64,000 nt of DNA, from assembly GCF_016908715.1 (NCBI RefSeq), contig NZ_JAFBEK010000004.1:1-64000 (forward strand), read 5' to 3'. Positions 50,380 through 58,803 of this stretch are shown one piece after another (position 1 is the first letter of the stretch; every line of letters begins with the position of its first letter). The notes under the pieces were generated by a model. It was not told where the DNA came from and made no database searches. It saw only the letters and a program-made list of their open reading frames with translations. The stretch is from Leuconostoc rapi. Its GTDB lineage: Bacteria > Bacillota > Bacilli > Lactobacillales > Lactobacillaceae. Both the position numbers and the translations under genes were made by a program.

Positions 50380-51387
50380 CTAATATGTGTTCTCTAAATT
50401 TAATAGAACTTTTCCTTGGCTTTGTTGCGTTGCAATTTTTTTTATTGCTTCATTAACTTGTAAAAAAGAATATTCCGAATCAATTATTGGTTCAAAGTGT
50501 GTTTGTTCAATAAATTTAGTTACCTGTTTCAATTGTTCCCCATTGGCTTCTACGTATAAAAAATCATATTGTACTTTAGATAGTTGCGCCAAATTATCAA
50601 AAACAAAACCAATGAGTGAAAACAGAATTTTTCTAGAGTACGAGAAATTTTGATTACGTTGAGCAAACCTTTTATTTGGTCCACCGTTTAAAGAAATCAT
50701 ACGCCCACCTGGCTTCAACAATTTTAAATGTTTTCTTACAGTTTCAACGCCACGTGTATCAATCACATAGTCATAGATATGTTCATGTTGATCATAATCT
50801 GTACTCATATAATCAATAAATCCAGCATTCAACTTCTCTGCTATTTTCCTTGAAGGTTTGCTGCCACTAACTGTTACTTGCAATCCCTTAGATATGGCGT
50901 AGGGTACCGCAACTTGACCAAAACCACCTGTACCACCGGAAATAAACAATCTCTCACCAGCTTTTGGTTTGATCATCTGGAGTATTTGCATAATCGTTAG
51001 TCCAGACAAAGGCACTGCTGCTGCTTGCGCAAAAGACAAATTTTCAGGCATTTGCGCAACATAATCAGCGTCTACTGCAATGTATTCAGCAAAAGCTCCC
51101 ATATCATCAAGTGATGGCATGGTATACACATAATCACCAGCATTAAATTTATTGACCTGAGAACCAACTTCAACAACAATTCCTGAAAGTTCATTTCCTA
51201 AAGTTTTTGGAAAATCGTAGCGACCAAATAATTTCACTTTTCCAGTGAGTGCCAACACGATATGAGGATCAACACCAGCTACCATAACTTTGATCAATAG
51301 TTGATTATCTCTTATTTTAGGGGTAGAAATATCATTGATGTCTACGTTTAGTTTGGGAGAATATACTGACATTTGTACTGCTTGCAT
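50380..51387 (-). CDS. Zinc-independent MDR quinone oxidoreductase-like protein
   Basis: The 335-residue NAD(P)H-dependent oxidoreductase of the medium-chain family has the catalytic-domain GNELSGIVVEVG near residue 63 and the nucleotide motif ISGGTGGFGQVAV near 150. It lacks catalytic-zinc Cys/His ligands. It is a close paralog of the next gene (same length, shared segments such as SKGLQVTVSGS versus SMGLKVIVSGN), from tandem duplication and divergence. Quinone or enone reduction is inferred. Confidence 0.87.
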   Translation of the reverse strand: MQAVQMSVYSPKLNVDINDISTPKIRDNQLLIKVMVAGVDPHIVLALTGKVKLFGRYDFPKTLGNELSGIVVEVGSQVNKFNAGDYVYTMPSLDDMGAFAEYIAVDADYVAQMPENLSFAQAAAVPLSGLTIMQILQMIKPKAGERLFISGGTGGFGQVAVPYAISKGLQVTVSGSKPSRKIAEKLNAGFIDYMSTDYDQHEHIYDYVIDTRGVETVRKHLKLLKPGGRMISLNGGPNKRFAQRNQNFSYSRKILFSLIGFVFDNLAQLSKVQYDFLYVEANGEQLKQVTKFIEQTHFEPIIDSEYSFLQVNEAIKKIATQQSQGKVLLNLENTY

Positions 51388-51398
51388 AATAATTTTCC

Positions 51399-52406
51399 TT
51401 AAAATCTAATAACTACTTTTCCTTTAGGGTGACCATGCGCAACCAATGATAATGCTTCGTTAATATCATCAAGCGTAAAGTGAGTGGGGTCAACAAAAGG
51501 TACAATATTATTATCTTCAATAATTTTGGTTACTTCTTGGAGTTGTTTTCCATCACTTCGTACAAAAATAAAATGATATTCAATATTCCGTTTCGCAGCT
51601 TGACTATCAACTTTCATACCCGATATGGAAAATAATTTTTGTTTCCACAATGGAAAATCATTTGCTATAGCATAACGCCTATTTGGGCCAGCTTGAAGCG
51701 AAAGTAAACGCCCACCGCCATCAGATTTGATGATAGATAATTCATGGGCAATTTCGCTTGCTCCTAATGTATCAATGACATAATCAACATCATGCAATAC
51801 TTCCCAATAATTTTCTCTTTTATAATCAATATATTGATCTGCCCCTAACGCCAAAATGTGCTCTTGTGACTCGGAGTTGCCACTAACAATAACTTTCAGT
51901 CCCATACTTTTGGCAATTGGAACGGCTAGTTGTCCAAAGGAACCAGACCCACCCGAGATGAAAACTGATTCTCCAGCTTTAGCCTCTAATTCTTCATGTA
52001 ATCCTTGAAATGCTGTCAAACCTGTTAGGGGGACTGCAACGCCGCTAACAAAATCAAGATTAGCAGCAAGAAGTCCAATCGCATCAGCTTCGACAGCCAC
52101 ATATTCTGCAAATGCGCCAATTTTTGTTAGTGGCAATCGGGAATAGACCGCATCATTAACCTGATATTGTGTAACATTCTTACCAACTTTTACTACAATA
52201 CCTGACATTTCATTGCCAAGAATCAATGGCATGCTATAATTTTGTATCAGCTTTACAGCACCTGTTCCAATTAATTTTTCTAATGGGTTGACTGCTGCAG
52301 CTTTTACCTGCACCAAGACCTCATCATCATTGATTTCTGGTATTGGAACATCGACAATTTTAGCTTCAAAGTTTTTTGAATATTTTATTATTTGTGCTGC
52401 TTTCAT
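51399..52406 (-). CDS. Zinc-independent MDR quinone oxidoreductase-like protein, paralog
   Basis: The 335-residue enzyme shares domain order with its neighbour: GNEMSGIVVKVG near 65, FISGGSGSFGQLAV near 150, and a TLGASEIAHELS region. It has no zinc ligands. It is first in the redox cassette, with GAGGAG before the ATG. The promoter is overlapped by three TTGTTACT operator half-sites, so it should be controlled by the divergent TetR protein. Confidence 0.87.
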   Translation of the reverse strand: MKAAQIIKYSKNFEAKIVDVPIPEINDDEVLVQVKAAAVNPLEKLIGTGAVKLIQNYSMPLILGNEMSGIVVKVGKNVTQYQVNDAVYSRLPLTKIGAFAEYVAVEADAIGLLAANLDFVSGVAVPLTGLTAFQGLHEELEAKAGESVFISGGSGSFGQLAVPIAKSMGLKVIVSGNSESQEHILALGADQYIDYKRENYWEVLHDVDYVIDTLGASEIAHELSIIKSDGGGRLLSLQAGPNRRYAIANDFPLWKQKLFSISGMKVDSQAAKRNIEYHFIFVRSDGKQLQEVTKIIEDNNIVPFVDPTHFTLDDINEALSLVAHGHPKGKVVIRF

Positions 52407-52451
52407 TACTAATCACTCCTCAATTTGTTATTACGTTACATTTTACAACAC

Positions 52452-52503
52452 TTGTTACTTTTTATATTATTCTTATGAGTAACAAATGTCAAGCTTTGTT
52501 ACT
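52452..52503. promoter_or_regulatory. Operator half-sites between the redox cassette and the tetR gene
   Basis: TTGTTACT occurs at 52452-52459 and 52496-52503, and inverted (AGTAACAA) at 52478-52485. The spacing is about 18-26 bp. They overlap minus-strand promoter-like sequences (TATAAA near 52459-52464). This is a typical TetR-type arrangement controlling both directions. Confidence 0.65.
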
Positions 52504-52574
52504 TAATGATTAGTGTGATATCATGTAATAGACTTTAACTCTTCATTAATGTATAGAAAGTGGACAAAATAATT

Positions 52575-53123
52575 ATGGAGAAACTAACACAAAAAAAAAT
52601 CATCGATACCACCAAATTGTTAATTTTAGAAACAAACACAACTGATGTGACACTTTCTCAAATTGCGAATAAACTAGGTGTCACACATGGCGCTATATAT
52701 AAGCATTTTAAGAATAAACAAGAATTGTGGGAGGCCGTTGCAAAAGGCTGGTTTAATCAAATGATATCTGAACAAATTACTATAACAGCACAAAATATGC
52801 CAGACAAAAAGACCTATTTACACGATTGGTTATGGCTATTTGTCAATGCAAAAAAACGTGCTTATAATGAAAACCCAAAAATGTTTGTATTAAATACGCA
52901 ATATATTGATAATAACCCCTTTGCCTTGAGATCGGTTCTAAAAGAATCTTACCAAAAAATTGACGCTATAATGAATTATAATGATCCAGATTTAGAAAAG
53001 GCTGAAGCTATTATGTCAGCTTTTGCCGTTTTTACGCTACCAAATTTCAAAGAGCTATGGAATTTACCTGATTATCAAAAAAGATTCGAAGCAATTTGGA
53101 ATTTAATTAGTTTTGGGATATAG
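52575..53123 (+). CDS. TetR/AcrR-family transcriptional regulator
   Basis: The 182-residue regulator has an N-terminal TetR helix-turn-helix (VTLSQIANKLGVTHGAIYKHFKNKQEL, cited as TLSQIANKLGV and GAIYKHF, near 27-50) and a helical ligand-binding C-terminus. It is divergent from the oxidoreductase cassette and probably represses it until a toxic electrophile or quinone appears. The ATG at 52575 is preferred; an in-frame GTG at 52560 is possible. Confidence 0.88.
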   Translation: MEKLTQKKIIDTTKLLILETNTTDVTLSQIANKLGVTHGAIYKHFKNKQELWEAVAKGWFNQMISEQITITAQNMPDKKTYLHDWLWLFVNAKKRAYNENPKMFVLNTQYIDNNPFALRSVLKESYQKIDAIMNYNDPDLEKAEAIMSAFAVFTLPNFKELWNLPDYQKRFEAIWNLISFGI

Positions 53124-53264
53124 GTTTTTTAAACAATCGCTGTCATCAATTAAGTATTTCAGTATTACCACGTCCATAACGTAACCCAAAGTAACAATTG
53201 ATCTATTTAATACCTCTATATTTAACGATATAATTCATTCAAAGTTAAGAAAGAGGTAAAAGAC

Positions 53265-53457
53265 ATGACAAAACGCATGAAGGAACTAAACAGTAGTATG
53301 GTATCGTGATATGGAAACTGCTACAGGCGTATTCAATGATACATTTGACTTGTACCAGTTTATTACTAACTTACAAGGGTTCTCAGACAACTACAACCGT
53401 ACAATTGAAGCACTAGCACGCTATGCAAGAAACAAATTTGAAAGTTACAACTCTTAA
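53265..53457 (+). pseudogene. Frameshifted small gene
   Basis: ATG at 53265, preceded by AAGAGG, opens MTKRMKELNSS and stops soon after. A second frame from about 53300 continues WYRDMETATGVFND... to TAA at 53457. Together they read as one protein of about 62 residues, broken by one frameshift near 53300. A restart at ATG 53311 would give 48 residues. The next gene starts with its ribosome site in this end. Confidence 0.5.
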
Positions 53458-53467
53458 AGGAAGAATC

Positions 53468-53935
53468 ATGAAATTAGATGAATATTTAAAATTAAATAAC
53501 ACCACGAGATACGAAGTTGCTAAAATATCCGGCATACCAGAAACATCATTTAAAAGTATACGTAATAGGGATGTGAACAACCTATCTGGGCGTTTTTACC
53601 GCGCCATAGGGTTAGTGTTAGGCAAGACCGGCGGACAGATATATGACGAAATCACAGCTGATGAGAACACGGTGTTTAACTTCTTGGGTAAACACCACGT
53701 ACACGACAAGGAACGTGTGACCGAACTACTGGATTACATGCTGTATTTCAAAAAACATGATATTGATGTTACTAATGTATCATTTAACAGATTTGAGAAT
53801 GAAATAGAAAACGGCAACATTTCAGGAGATGAAGATGATGTATTGAAAGTCATTGATAATTTGATCGAAAATTTTAAAAACATGAAAGAAAATGTTGAAT
53901 CAGGTAATTTGCCAACACTTGAAAAAATAGACTAA
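53468..53935 (+). CDS. Small helix-turn-helix regulator-like protein
   Basis: The 155-residue protein starts with an XRE-like helix-turn-helix (NTTRYEVAKISGIPETSFKS near 12-31), then a linker and an acidic helical C-terminus. AAGGAAG lies before ATG 53468; the longer frame is not supported. It may regulate the following toxin-antitoxin/helicase region or be an independent repressor. Confidence 0.65.
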   Translation: MKLDEYLKLNNTTRYEVAKISGIPETSFKSIRNRDVNNLSGRFYRAIGLVLGKTGGQIYDEITADENTVFNFLGKHHVHDKERVTELLDYMLYFKKHDIDVTNVSFNRFENEIENGNISGDEDDVLKVIDNLIENFKNMKENVESGNLPTLEKID

Positions 53936-54014
53936 CCACGTATATATCCCCATATCTTTCAATATCAGCAAGCAAGTTATTGAAAATAGAATAACTTGTT
54001 TGCTATAATAAAGA

Positions 54015-54125
54015 CATAAAAAGCCGTAGCACGAACTACGACTCCTAGCAAACCCGTTTCGACGGTGACTTCGTTTTTAATCAGTTATGACTATCTACTT
54101 GCCAAAGCTAAGATAGTCATTTTTT
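54015..54125 (+). ncRNA. Antisense RNA antitoxin (type I), copy 1
   Basis: TTGAAA (53980-53985) and TATAAT (54004-54009) with 18-bp spacing drive a plus-strand RNA that ends in the hairpin ATGACTATCT/AGATAGTCAT with six T (54088-54125). Its 3' end overlaps the toxin stop codon region, giving complementarity to the toxin mRNA. Confidence 0.7.
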
Positions 54126-54221
54126 ATTGCTGTTTTTTATCAGCTCAACAACTAATGCGATCAACGCTAGGACAAACATCCCAAAACTAATCATTAGTTG
54201 TAAAATATCCGGTACGGACAC
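54117..54221 (-). CDS. Putative holin-like type I toxin, copy 1
   Basis: The 34-residue peptide is a short hydrophobic toxin (GTG start at 54219-54221; MSVPDILQLMISFGMF... then a charged EL-KNSNKK end). The MSVxDxLQLM start and FGxF membrane helix match the small Hol_Tox peptides of lactobacilli that depolarise membranes. AGGAG is 7-8 bases before the GTG. An antisense RNA lies opposite its 3' end. It should make cells dependent on the element. Confidence 0.82.
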   Translation of the reverse strand: MSVPDILQLMISFGMFVLALIALVVELIKNSNKK

Positions 54222-54528
54222 CAGGCATCTCCTTTCCTAGGATCTGGGTTTACAGTTTTAACACCATAAGCACCACCACCTTCCAAGATAGCCACCATCT
54301 TAACTTGTTTGCAGTAATTAGTATAATATATCTCAAAATTGCAATTGGTCTAAAACTCAAACGCTTGTGGAATTTAAAAAAACGAGTAATAATATAAGGC
54401 TTCCGAAGACTTTGTTAAAATTTTTTTGGAACCCTTATTTTTTACACCATTGACAAGCTGATATATCGGCGGTTTGAATAGCCATCTTCAGTATTATGCT
54501 ATCTTGTTTTCTCTATATCCAATATTAT

Positions 54529-56574
54529 CTAGGTGTGCCATACCTTACCTTTCATTCCATCTTTAAACAATTCTTCTCTTACATACTCCTCACCCTCGAT
54601 ATCAACTCCATTTAACCAATTCATGTAGAAAGTTTTCATTTCATCATAGTTTGTATGCAGAAGAATATTATGGCCTTGAAACCAGTCAACAATTCTAGGA
54701 TCAGTACTTATTCTCGGATCTGTAATAACCAGGGTACCATAATCCTCTGTGGTTCTTATTAATCGACCAATTCCTTGTTCAAGTTTAATAAACATCATAA
54801 AATATTTTAGTTCTTCAATCTGTTTGGCATTACCCTCAGAATCCTCGGCATTTAGCTCATCCATCTTAATTGTATAGAGAGGATTAGAGATGACTGGGAA
54901 TGGCAACTTAGTGATGACTAAACCTTGAAGTGCAGTGCCTGGAACAGAAAATCCAGTATAGTAACTTCCAGAACCAACCAGTATAGATTTTTTATCCTTT
55001 TTAAATTTATCAACGGTTATGGGATTTTGACTTTCACCTTTCTTTTGAACTAACACAGTCCTGCCAATCTTATCACTGACATTACGCAACCTTTTACCAA
55101 TATTATCCTTTAACTCTAACGATGTAGTAAGTATCAATATTCCTCCTGCAATACGCTCTGCCAACACATCTATTTCATAGACTATATGAAAGGCGTGCCT
55201 ATTCGCATCATTAATAATATGCGAATTACGTTTAATAGGGTTGAATTTGTCCATTCCTATTCCATAAATTTGTTTATCCCATTCAAAAATGGACGAATAT
55301 TTATTCAGAATAAATTCTTGATTCGTCAAATACCAATTTTTTGCCAAAATTTTGGGTGCAGTACGCGTCCCAGCATTCGCAGAAAACGTACCTGACAACA
55401 ATATCAGTGGATTATTCGAAGACAATCTCTTTAAAAATAAATTTAAATTTTCGCCAAAATTTTTAGGGGCGTAGCAAATTTCATATGTATCATGTGTAAC
55501 GTCAAACTCATACCAAGATTTATAAACCTTTGTCAAAAGCATTGTGTCTAATTGCTCAGAGATTTTAGCTAATTTGTTAGTAGCAGAATAATTAAAATCA
55601 TTCCTTGCTTGGGCTAAGGCTTCTTTCAAATGTTCATTTATGCTTCTAAAAATTGCAATTTGAGTGTTTTCAAATTGGAAAGTACCTCGTCCACTATAGA
55701 TTTCATCAGATTTTTTATTTAATTCTTTTATCATCTGATTAAAATTAGCTTGTCTATTTAATGAGAGAAATTGACGAGCTACCTTCTTTAAATCTTTCAG
55801 TCGAAACCGTTTGGTGTGTGCTTCCAAAAAGTTTTCCTGGAGTTCATGTGCCTCATCAATCACAATTATTTTATTTTTCAAGTCGAGGACCGGTGGATAA
55901 GGTTCAAGATTGGCAGTTGTTAAGTAAGCGGATATCAGTTGCTGTTGGTTGGTAATTGTTAAGTGACTGCTTTTCTTTAAGTCTCTACGATATTGATGAC
56001 CTACACAATCACAGGAATAATTTTCTCCACTGGGAATCTTAATCAAATCCCATTTCTCTGGCGTAATGTCAAATTCGAAGTCCGTTATTAATTCATCCTT
56101 TAATCCAGTTATTGTTTTTTTAAAAAAGCGATTCAGTATTTTTTGTTCTTCTGATGAAAAAGAAGTTTGATTTAATTGATATCCTTTAAAACAAGCAGTA
56201 TTATTTTTCCCCATAGCTAACTTTGCCTCGTGAGGATACAACAAACCAAGATCGATCAACGTCTTTTTTTCTTCGTGCCATAATTGAGATTGAAGTCCTA
56301 TTGTAGCAGTAGCATATATAACTCCTTTGAATGGAAGGTGCATATTTTTTGCTGCAACGATTGCAGGAATTAGAGTTCCCAATGACTTTCCAGTTCCAAC
56401 AGGTGCTTCTTCAAATAAAACTTTGTTAGAACCATATTCAGTATTCCTACAATTTTTAATATAGGAGTAAATATCTAAAGCCATTTGAACCTGAGCATGC
56501 CTAGGAGAAGAATTATATTTTTTAGCTAGTTTTTGATCAAATATATCAATTATTTCATCGCTTAAGTCCGTCAT
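54529..56574 (-). CDS. DinG-like superfamily 2 helicase
   Basis: The 681-residue ATP-dependent helicase resembles DinG/XPD. It has Walker A EAPVGTGKS near residue 55, a Cys-bearing segment (TACFKG near 129 and CDCVG near 193) where the Fe-S cluster sits in relatives, DEAH (VIDEAHELQ) near 240, and motif VI (EQGIGRLIRT) near 615. No exonuclease domain precedes it. It is flanked on both sides by the toxin repeats. ATG 56574, seven bases after GGAG, is chosen. It may resolve transfer structures or defend DNA. Confidence 0.85.
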   Translation of the reverse strand: MTDLSDEIIDIFDQKLAKKYNSSPRHAQVQMALDIYSYIKNCRNTEYGSNKVLFEEAPVGTGKSLGTLIPAIVAAKNMHLPFKGVIYATATIGLQSQLWHEEKKTLIDLGLLYPHEAKLAMGKNNTACFKGYQLNQTSFSSEEQKILNRFFKKTITGLKDELITDFEFDITPEKWDLIKIPSGENYSCDCVGHQYRRDLKKSSHLTITNQQQLISAYLTTANLEPYPPVLDLKNKIIVIDEAHELQENFLEAHTKRFRLKDLKKVARQFLSLNRQANFNQMIKELNKKSDEIYSGRGTFQFENTQIAIFRSINEHLKEALAQARNDFNYSATNKLAKISEQLDTMLLTKVYKSWYEFDVTHDTYEICYAPKNFGENLNLFLKRLSSNNPLILLSGTFSANAGTRTAPKILAKNWYLTNQEFILNKYSSIFEWDKQIYGIGMDKFNPIKRNSHIINDANRHAFHIVYEIDVLAERIAGGILILTTSLELKDNIGKRLRNVSDKIGRTVLVQKKGESQNPITVDKFKKDKKSILVGSGSYYTGFSVPGTALQGLVITKLPFPVISNPLYTIKMDELNAEDSEGNAKQIEELKYFMMFIKLEQGIGRLIRTTEDYGTLVITDPRISTDPRIVDWFQGHNILLHTNYDEMKTFYMNWLNGVDIEGEEYVREELFKDGMKGKVWHT

Positions 56575-56796
56575 TTCATCTCCGTTCATCTTCTCACAGA
56601 AGAGTGGTCCCATTTAATCCCAAACCAATCTGCTTATTTTACTTAGTAACCGTTAGATGAAACATATTCTTAAAAATTCATATTAAAATATTGCGTATCC
56701 ATTAGTAACTCTCTATTATTATACGAACATCGGTTCTCATATGCAAGCAAAACTTTCAGTAAGACAAAATAAAGATGGCGTGTTATAATAAAGACA

Positions 56797-56911
56797 TTAG
56801 AAAAGAGCCGTAGCGCTAACTACGACTCCTAGCAAACCCGTTTCAGACGGTGGCTATAATTTAGTTAACTAAAATAACCATTATCAGTCAAAGATAAGAT
56901 GGTTATTTTTT
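56797..56911 (+). ncRNA. Antisense RNA antitoxin (type I), copy 2
   Basis: TATAAT (56785-56790) with AAGACA (56762-56767) 17 bp upstream would start a plus-strand RNA ending in AATAACCAT/ATGGTTATT with nine T (56872-56911). It overlaps the end of the toxin gene and shares the GCCGTAGC...CTACGACTCCTAGC hairpin core with copy 1. Confidence 0.7.
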
Positions 56912-57010
56912 TTTGCTAATTTTTTCGATTAACAAAACTACGAACGTCAAGATGCCTAAGATGAATCCACCAAAGGCAAGCATGAGTTGTAGCGCATCCG
57001 ATACGGACAC
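56903..57010 (-). CDS. Putative holin-like type I toxin, copy 2
   Basis: The 35-residue peptide has a GTG start (57008-57010) and reads MSVSDALQLMLAFGGF... followed by a Lys-rich end, with one membrane helix. It is the best match of the two to the Hol_Tox family. The leader carries GGGAG before the start and, in both copies, an overlapping longer reading frame that shares the GGGAYG and NPDPRKG strings. Confidence 0.85.
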   Translation of the reverse strand: MSVSDALQLMLAFGGFILGILTFVVLLIEKISKKK

Positions 57011-57180
57011 GAGGCCTCTCCCTTCCTAGGATCTGGGTTTACAGTTTTAAAACCATAAGCACCACCACCTTTCAGGATAGCCACCACCTTAACTTGTTTG
57101 CTTCAACTAGTATACCATACGCCAGAATAGCAATTGGTCTAAAATCTGATTTCTTGTGAAGTTTTAAAAAAAGTTAACCA

Positions 57181-57230
57181 AAATAGGTCTTCCAAAGACT
57201 TTGTGAAAGTTTTTTTGGATGACCTATTTT
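57181..57230. terminator. Bidirectional terminator after toxin locus 2
   Basis: AAATAGGTC-T-TCCAAA pairs with TTTGGA-T-GACCTATTT (57181-57195 with 57214-57229) and has T or A tails on both sides. It separates the 57315 gene from the toxin mRNA start. Confidence 0.75.
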
Positions 57231-57314
57231 TTGTTACTTATAAACGTTGATGTAACGTTACTTATGATAGTAACTGTTATGTTAACTTCAATTGGTATAG
57301 TTACAAATTGAACT

Positions 57315-57923
57315 TTAAATGATCTTGCGAGTATAATACTGACTTTTCTGCTGCCAAAAATTTTTTTTACCATCATCAGTAAGTTCGTACATTGCAAATA
57401 TATTGGATGCTTTTTCTTGTATAACTACAAAAAGCGCAGCTAATGATTCAAATAAGTATTCAATGGTGCCAAATACAGGCAATGAATTTACGAAATTATG
57501 ACGTAGATTTTGATAGGCGTTATTATATTTGCAGTTGACACGTCCTTTTGTATCTAAAATAAAGTCTCCATCTTCCTTAACCATAACCACTCGTTTTTCA
57601 ATCATTTCAAACACATCGCTATAATCTTTTTTACTTAGCTTATAGGAGTTCATTGTTACGAAAACTCTTGGTTTTGAATTTTCATTATTAAACTTATTGA
57701 AAAAAAATTCATCGTAATTTTGTTTGTCAGAACCTTCAAACTTGGCGACTGACTCAATCAAAGTGAAGATTCTAAGTTCTAATTCACCTATAAAAGTTGA
57801 ATAGACATTTTTTTGTTTTTCGTCGAAAGTAATTTTATAAGATAAATCAACAACTTCTTTTTCTATATTTCGATATATCATCAAAAATTCTTCGGGAACT
57901 GTCTCTGTCATTTGCTTTCTCAC
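57315..57923 (-). CDS. Hypothetical helical protein, possible HEPN-like fold
   Basis: The 202-residue helical protein carries NAYQNLRHNFVNSLPVFG in the last third, a pattern like the RHN segments of HEPN domains, but no clear RX4-6H motif. GTG at 57923 or ATG at 57911 could be the start; both have weak ribosome sites. It is downstream of a hypothetical gene and between toxin loci and mobilization genes. A defence or addiction role is only a guess. Confidence 0.5.
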   Translation of the reverse strand: MRKQMTETVPEEFLMIYRNIEKEVVDLSYKITFDEKQKNVYSTFIGELELRIFTLIESVAKFEGSDKQNYDEFFFNKFNNENSKPRVFVTMNSYKLSKKDYSDVFEMIEKRVVMVKEDGDFILDTKGRVNCKYNNAYQNLRHNFVNSLPVFGTIEYLFESLAALFVVIQEKASNIFAMYELTDDGKKNFWQQKSQYYTRKII

Positions 57924-57940
57924 GCTAACTCAGTTTTTAC

Positions 57941-58330
57941 TTAGAAGTCTTTAAAACTTAATTTGACTTCAGAAACAGTATCATCATTAAGCTCTACTAA
58001 TGAGTTATAAATTCTTGGTTTTTTATCGAGGACAAAGATTGCGTCTAAGTCTCTCAATTGGTCGGCCGATAAGTATGAGAATGTTGGATCTAAGTATTCA
58101 GCAAGTCTTTTTTGTAATTGCGAGTAAACTTCTAAATATTTCTCATTGGAATAGTTTGTAAACGCAGTTCCTTCTGTAACCGAATTCCAAACTGTGTATA
58201 AAGATCCATCCGTTCTTTGAACCAAAATTACACGATGAACTGATGGCATACCAAGGTTTGTGATTACTACATCGGCATGGCCTAACTCTTTATCTGCTGA
58301 TGATTTAATGTAAGACTTGTTTTCTAACAT
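57941..58330 (-). CDS. Hypothetical protein, 129 residues
   Basis: The soluble protein has a beta-rich N-terminal half (HADVVITNLGMPSVHRVILV) and a helical C-terminal half. AGGAGG precedes ATG 58330. It probably forms an operon with the gene at 57315 (17 bp apart). Family not recognised. The 215 bp upstream hold only the inverted repeat TTTCACAA/TTGTGAAA (about 58430-58449). Confidence 0.5.
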   Translation of the reverse strand: MLENKSYIKSSADKELGHADVVITNLGMPSVHRVILVQRTDGSLYTVWNSVTEGTAFTNYSNEKYLEVYSQLQKRLAEYLDPTFSYLSADQLRDLDAIFVLDKKPRIYNSLVELNDDTVSEVKLSFKDF

Positions 58331-58545
58331 AATGTCCTCCTATTAGTTAACCCTAATTATACAACAACAATGGCATTTATAATTGGAAAAACCATCTCTT
58401 TGAGATAATCGGAGCAGTCCAGTTGATGTTTCACAATTTTTTTTGTGAAAGAGCTATGTTCAACCCAATTTTACAATCTATCATTTATTGACCCTTTCTT
58501 TGGGATTTTTTATTAGATCTTCACTATTCATTATCTTGGACTCTA

Positions 58546-58788
58546 TTAACGGACTATTAGTTCAAAACGTTCTTGATTTTCTATTTCTGTCAGTAATTTG
58601 CTCAGACTGTAATCAGTAATGTCGAATTTATCCGCAAGCATCTCACGACGATTATTATCAATATCCTTAACTGTGAATCGTTTTGATAGAAGTCGGGATA
58701 GTTTAACTGCTACCTCAAGTCTAGGTAAGTGGTGATAGCGGTCATCTTTGTTATTCGCATAAGCGCATATATAATCATTTGTTGTCAT
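58546..58788 (-). CDS. Hypothetical protein, last gene of the mobilization operon
   Basis: The 80-residue soluble helical protein has a good AGGAG site and lies 15 bp after the relaxase gene. It contains no known motif. Position suggests a relaxosome accessory. Confidence 0.5.
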   Translation of the reverse strand: MTTNDYICAYANNKDDRYHHLPRLEVAVKLSRLLSKRFTVKDIDNNRREMLADKFDITDYSLSKLLTEIENQERFELIVR

Positions 58789-58803
58789 AATAAAGTTTTC
58801 TCC

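Larger units (their letters stand above)
53975..54455. repeat. Type I toxin-antitoxin repeat unit, copy 1
   Basis: About 480 bp contain antisense RNA, toxin gene, leader and a final terminator (54391-54444). They match 56757-57235 at roughly 75-80% by eye. The toxin leader of both copies contains the same string AACCCAGATCCTAGGA near the ribosome site. The rest of the gap to 54528 holds nothing else visible. Confidence 0.75.
56757..57235. repeat. Type I toxin-antitoxin repeat unit, copy 2
   Basis: This is the second copy of the 53975-54455 unit in the same orientation, ending with the terminator at 57181-57230. Homologous recombination between copies would delete the helicase gene. From 56614 to 56756 nothing else is visible; 57236-57314 is AT-rich with GTTAC repeats. 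Confidence 0.75.
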
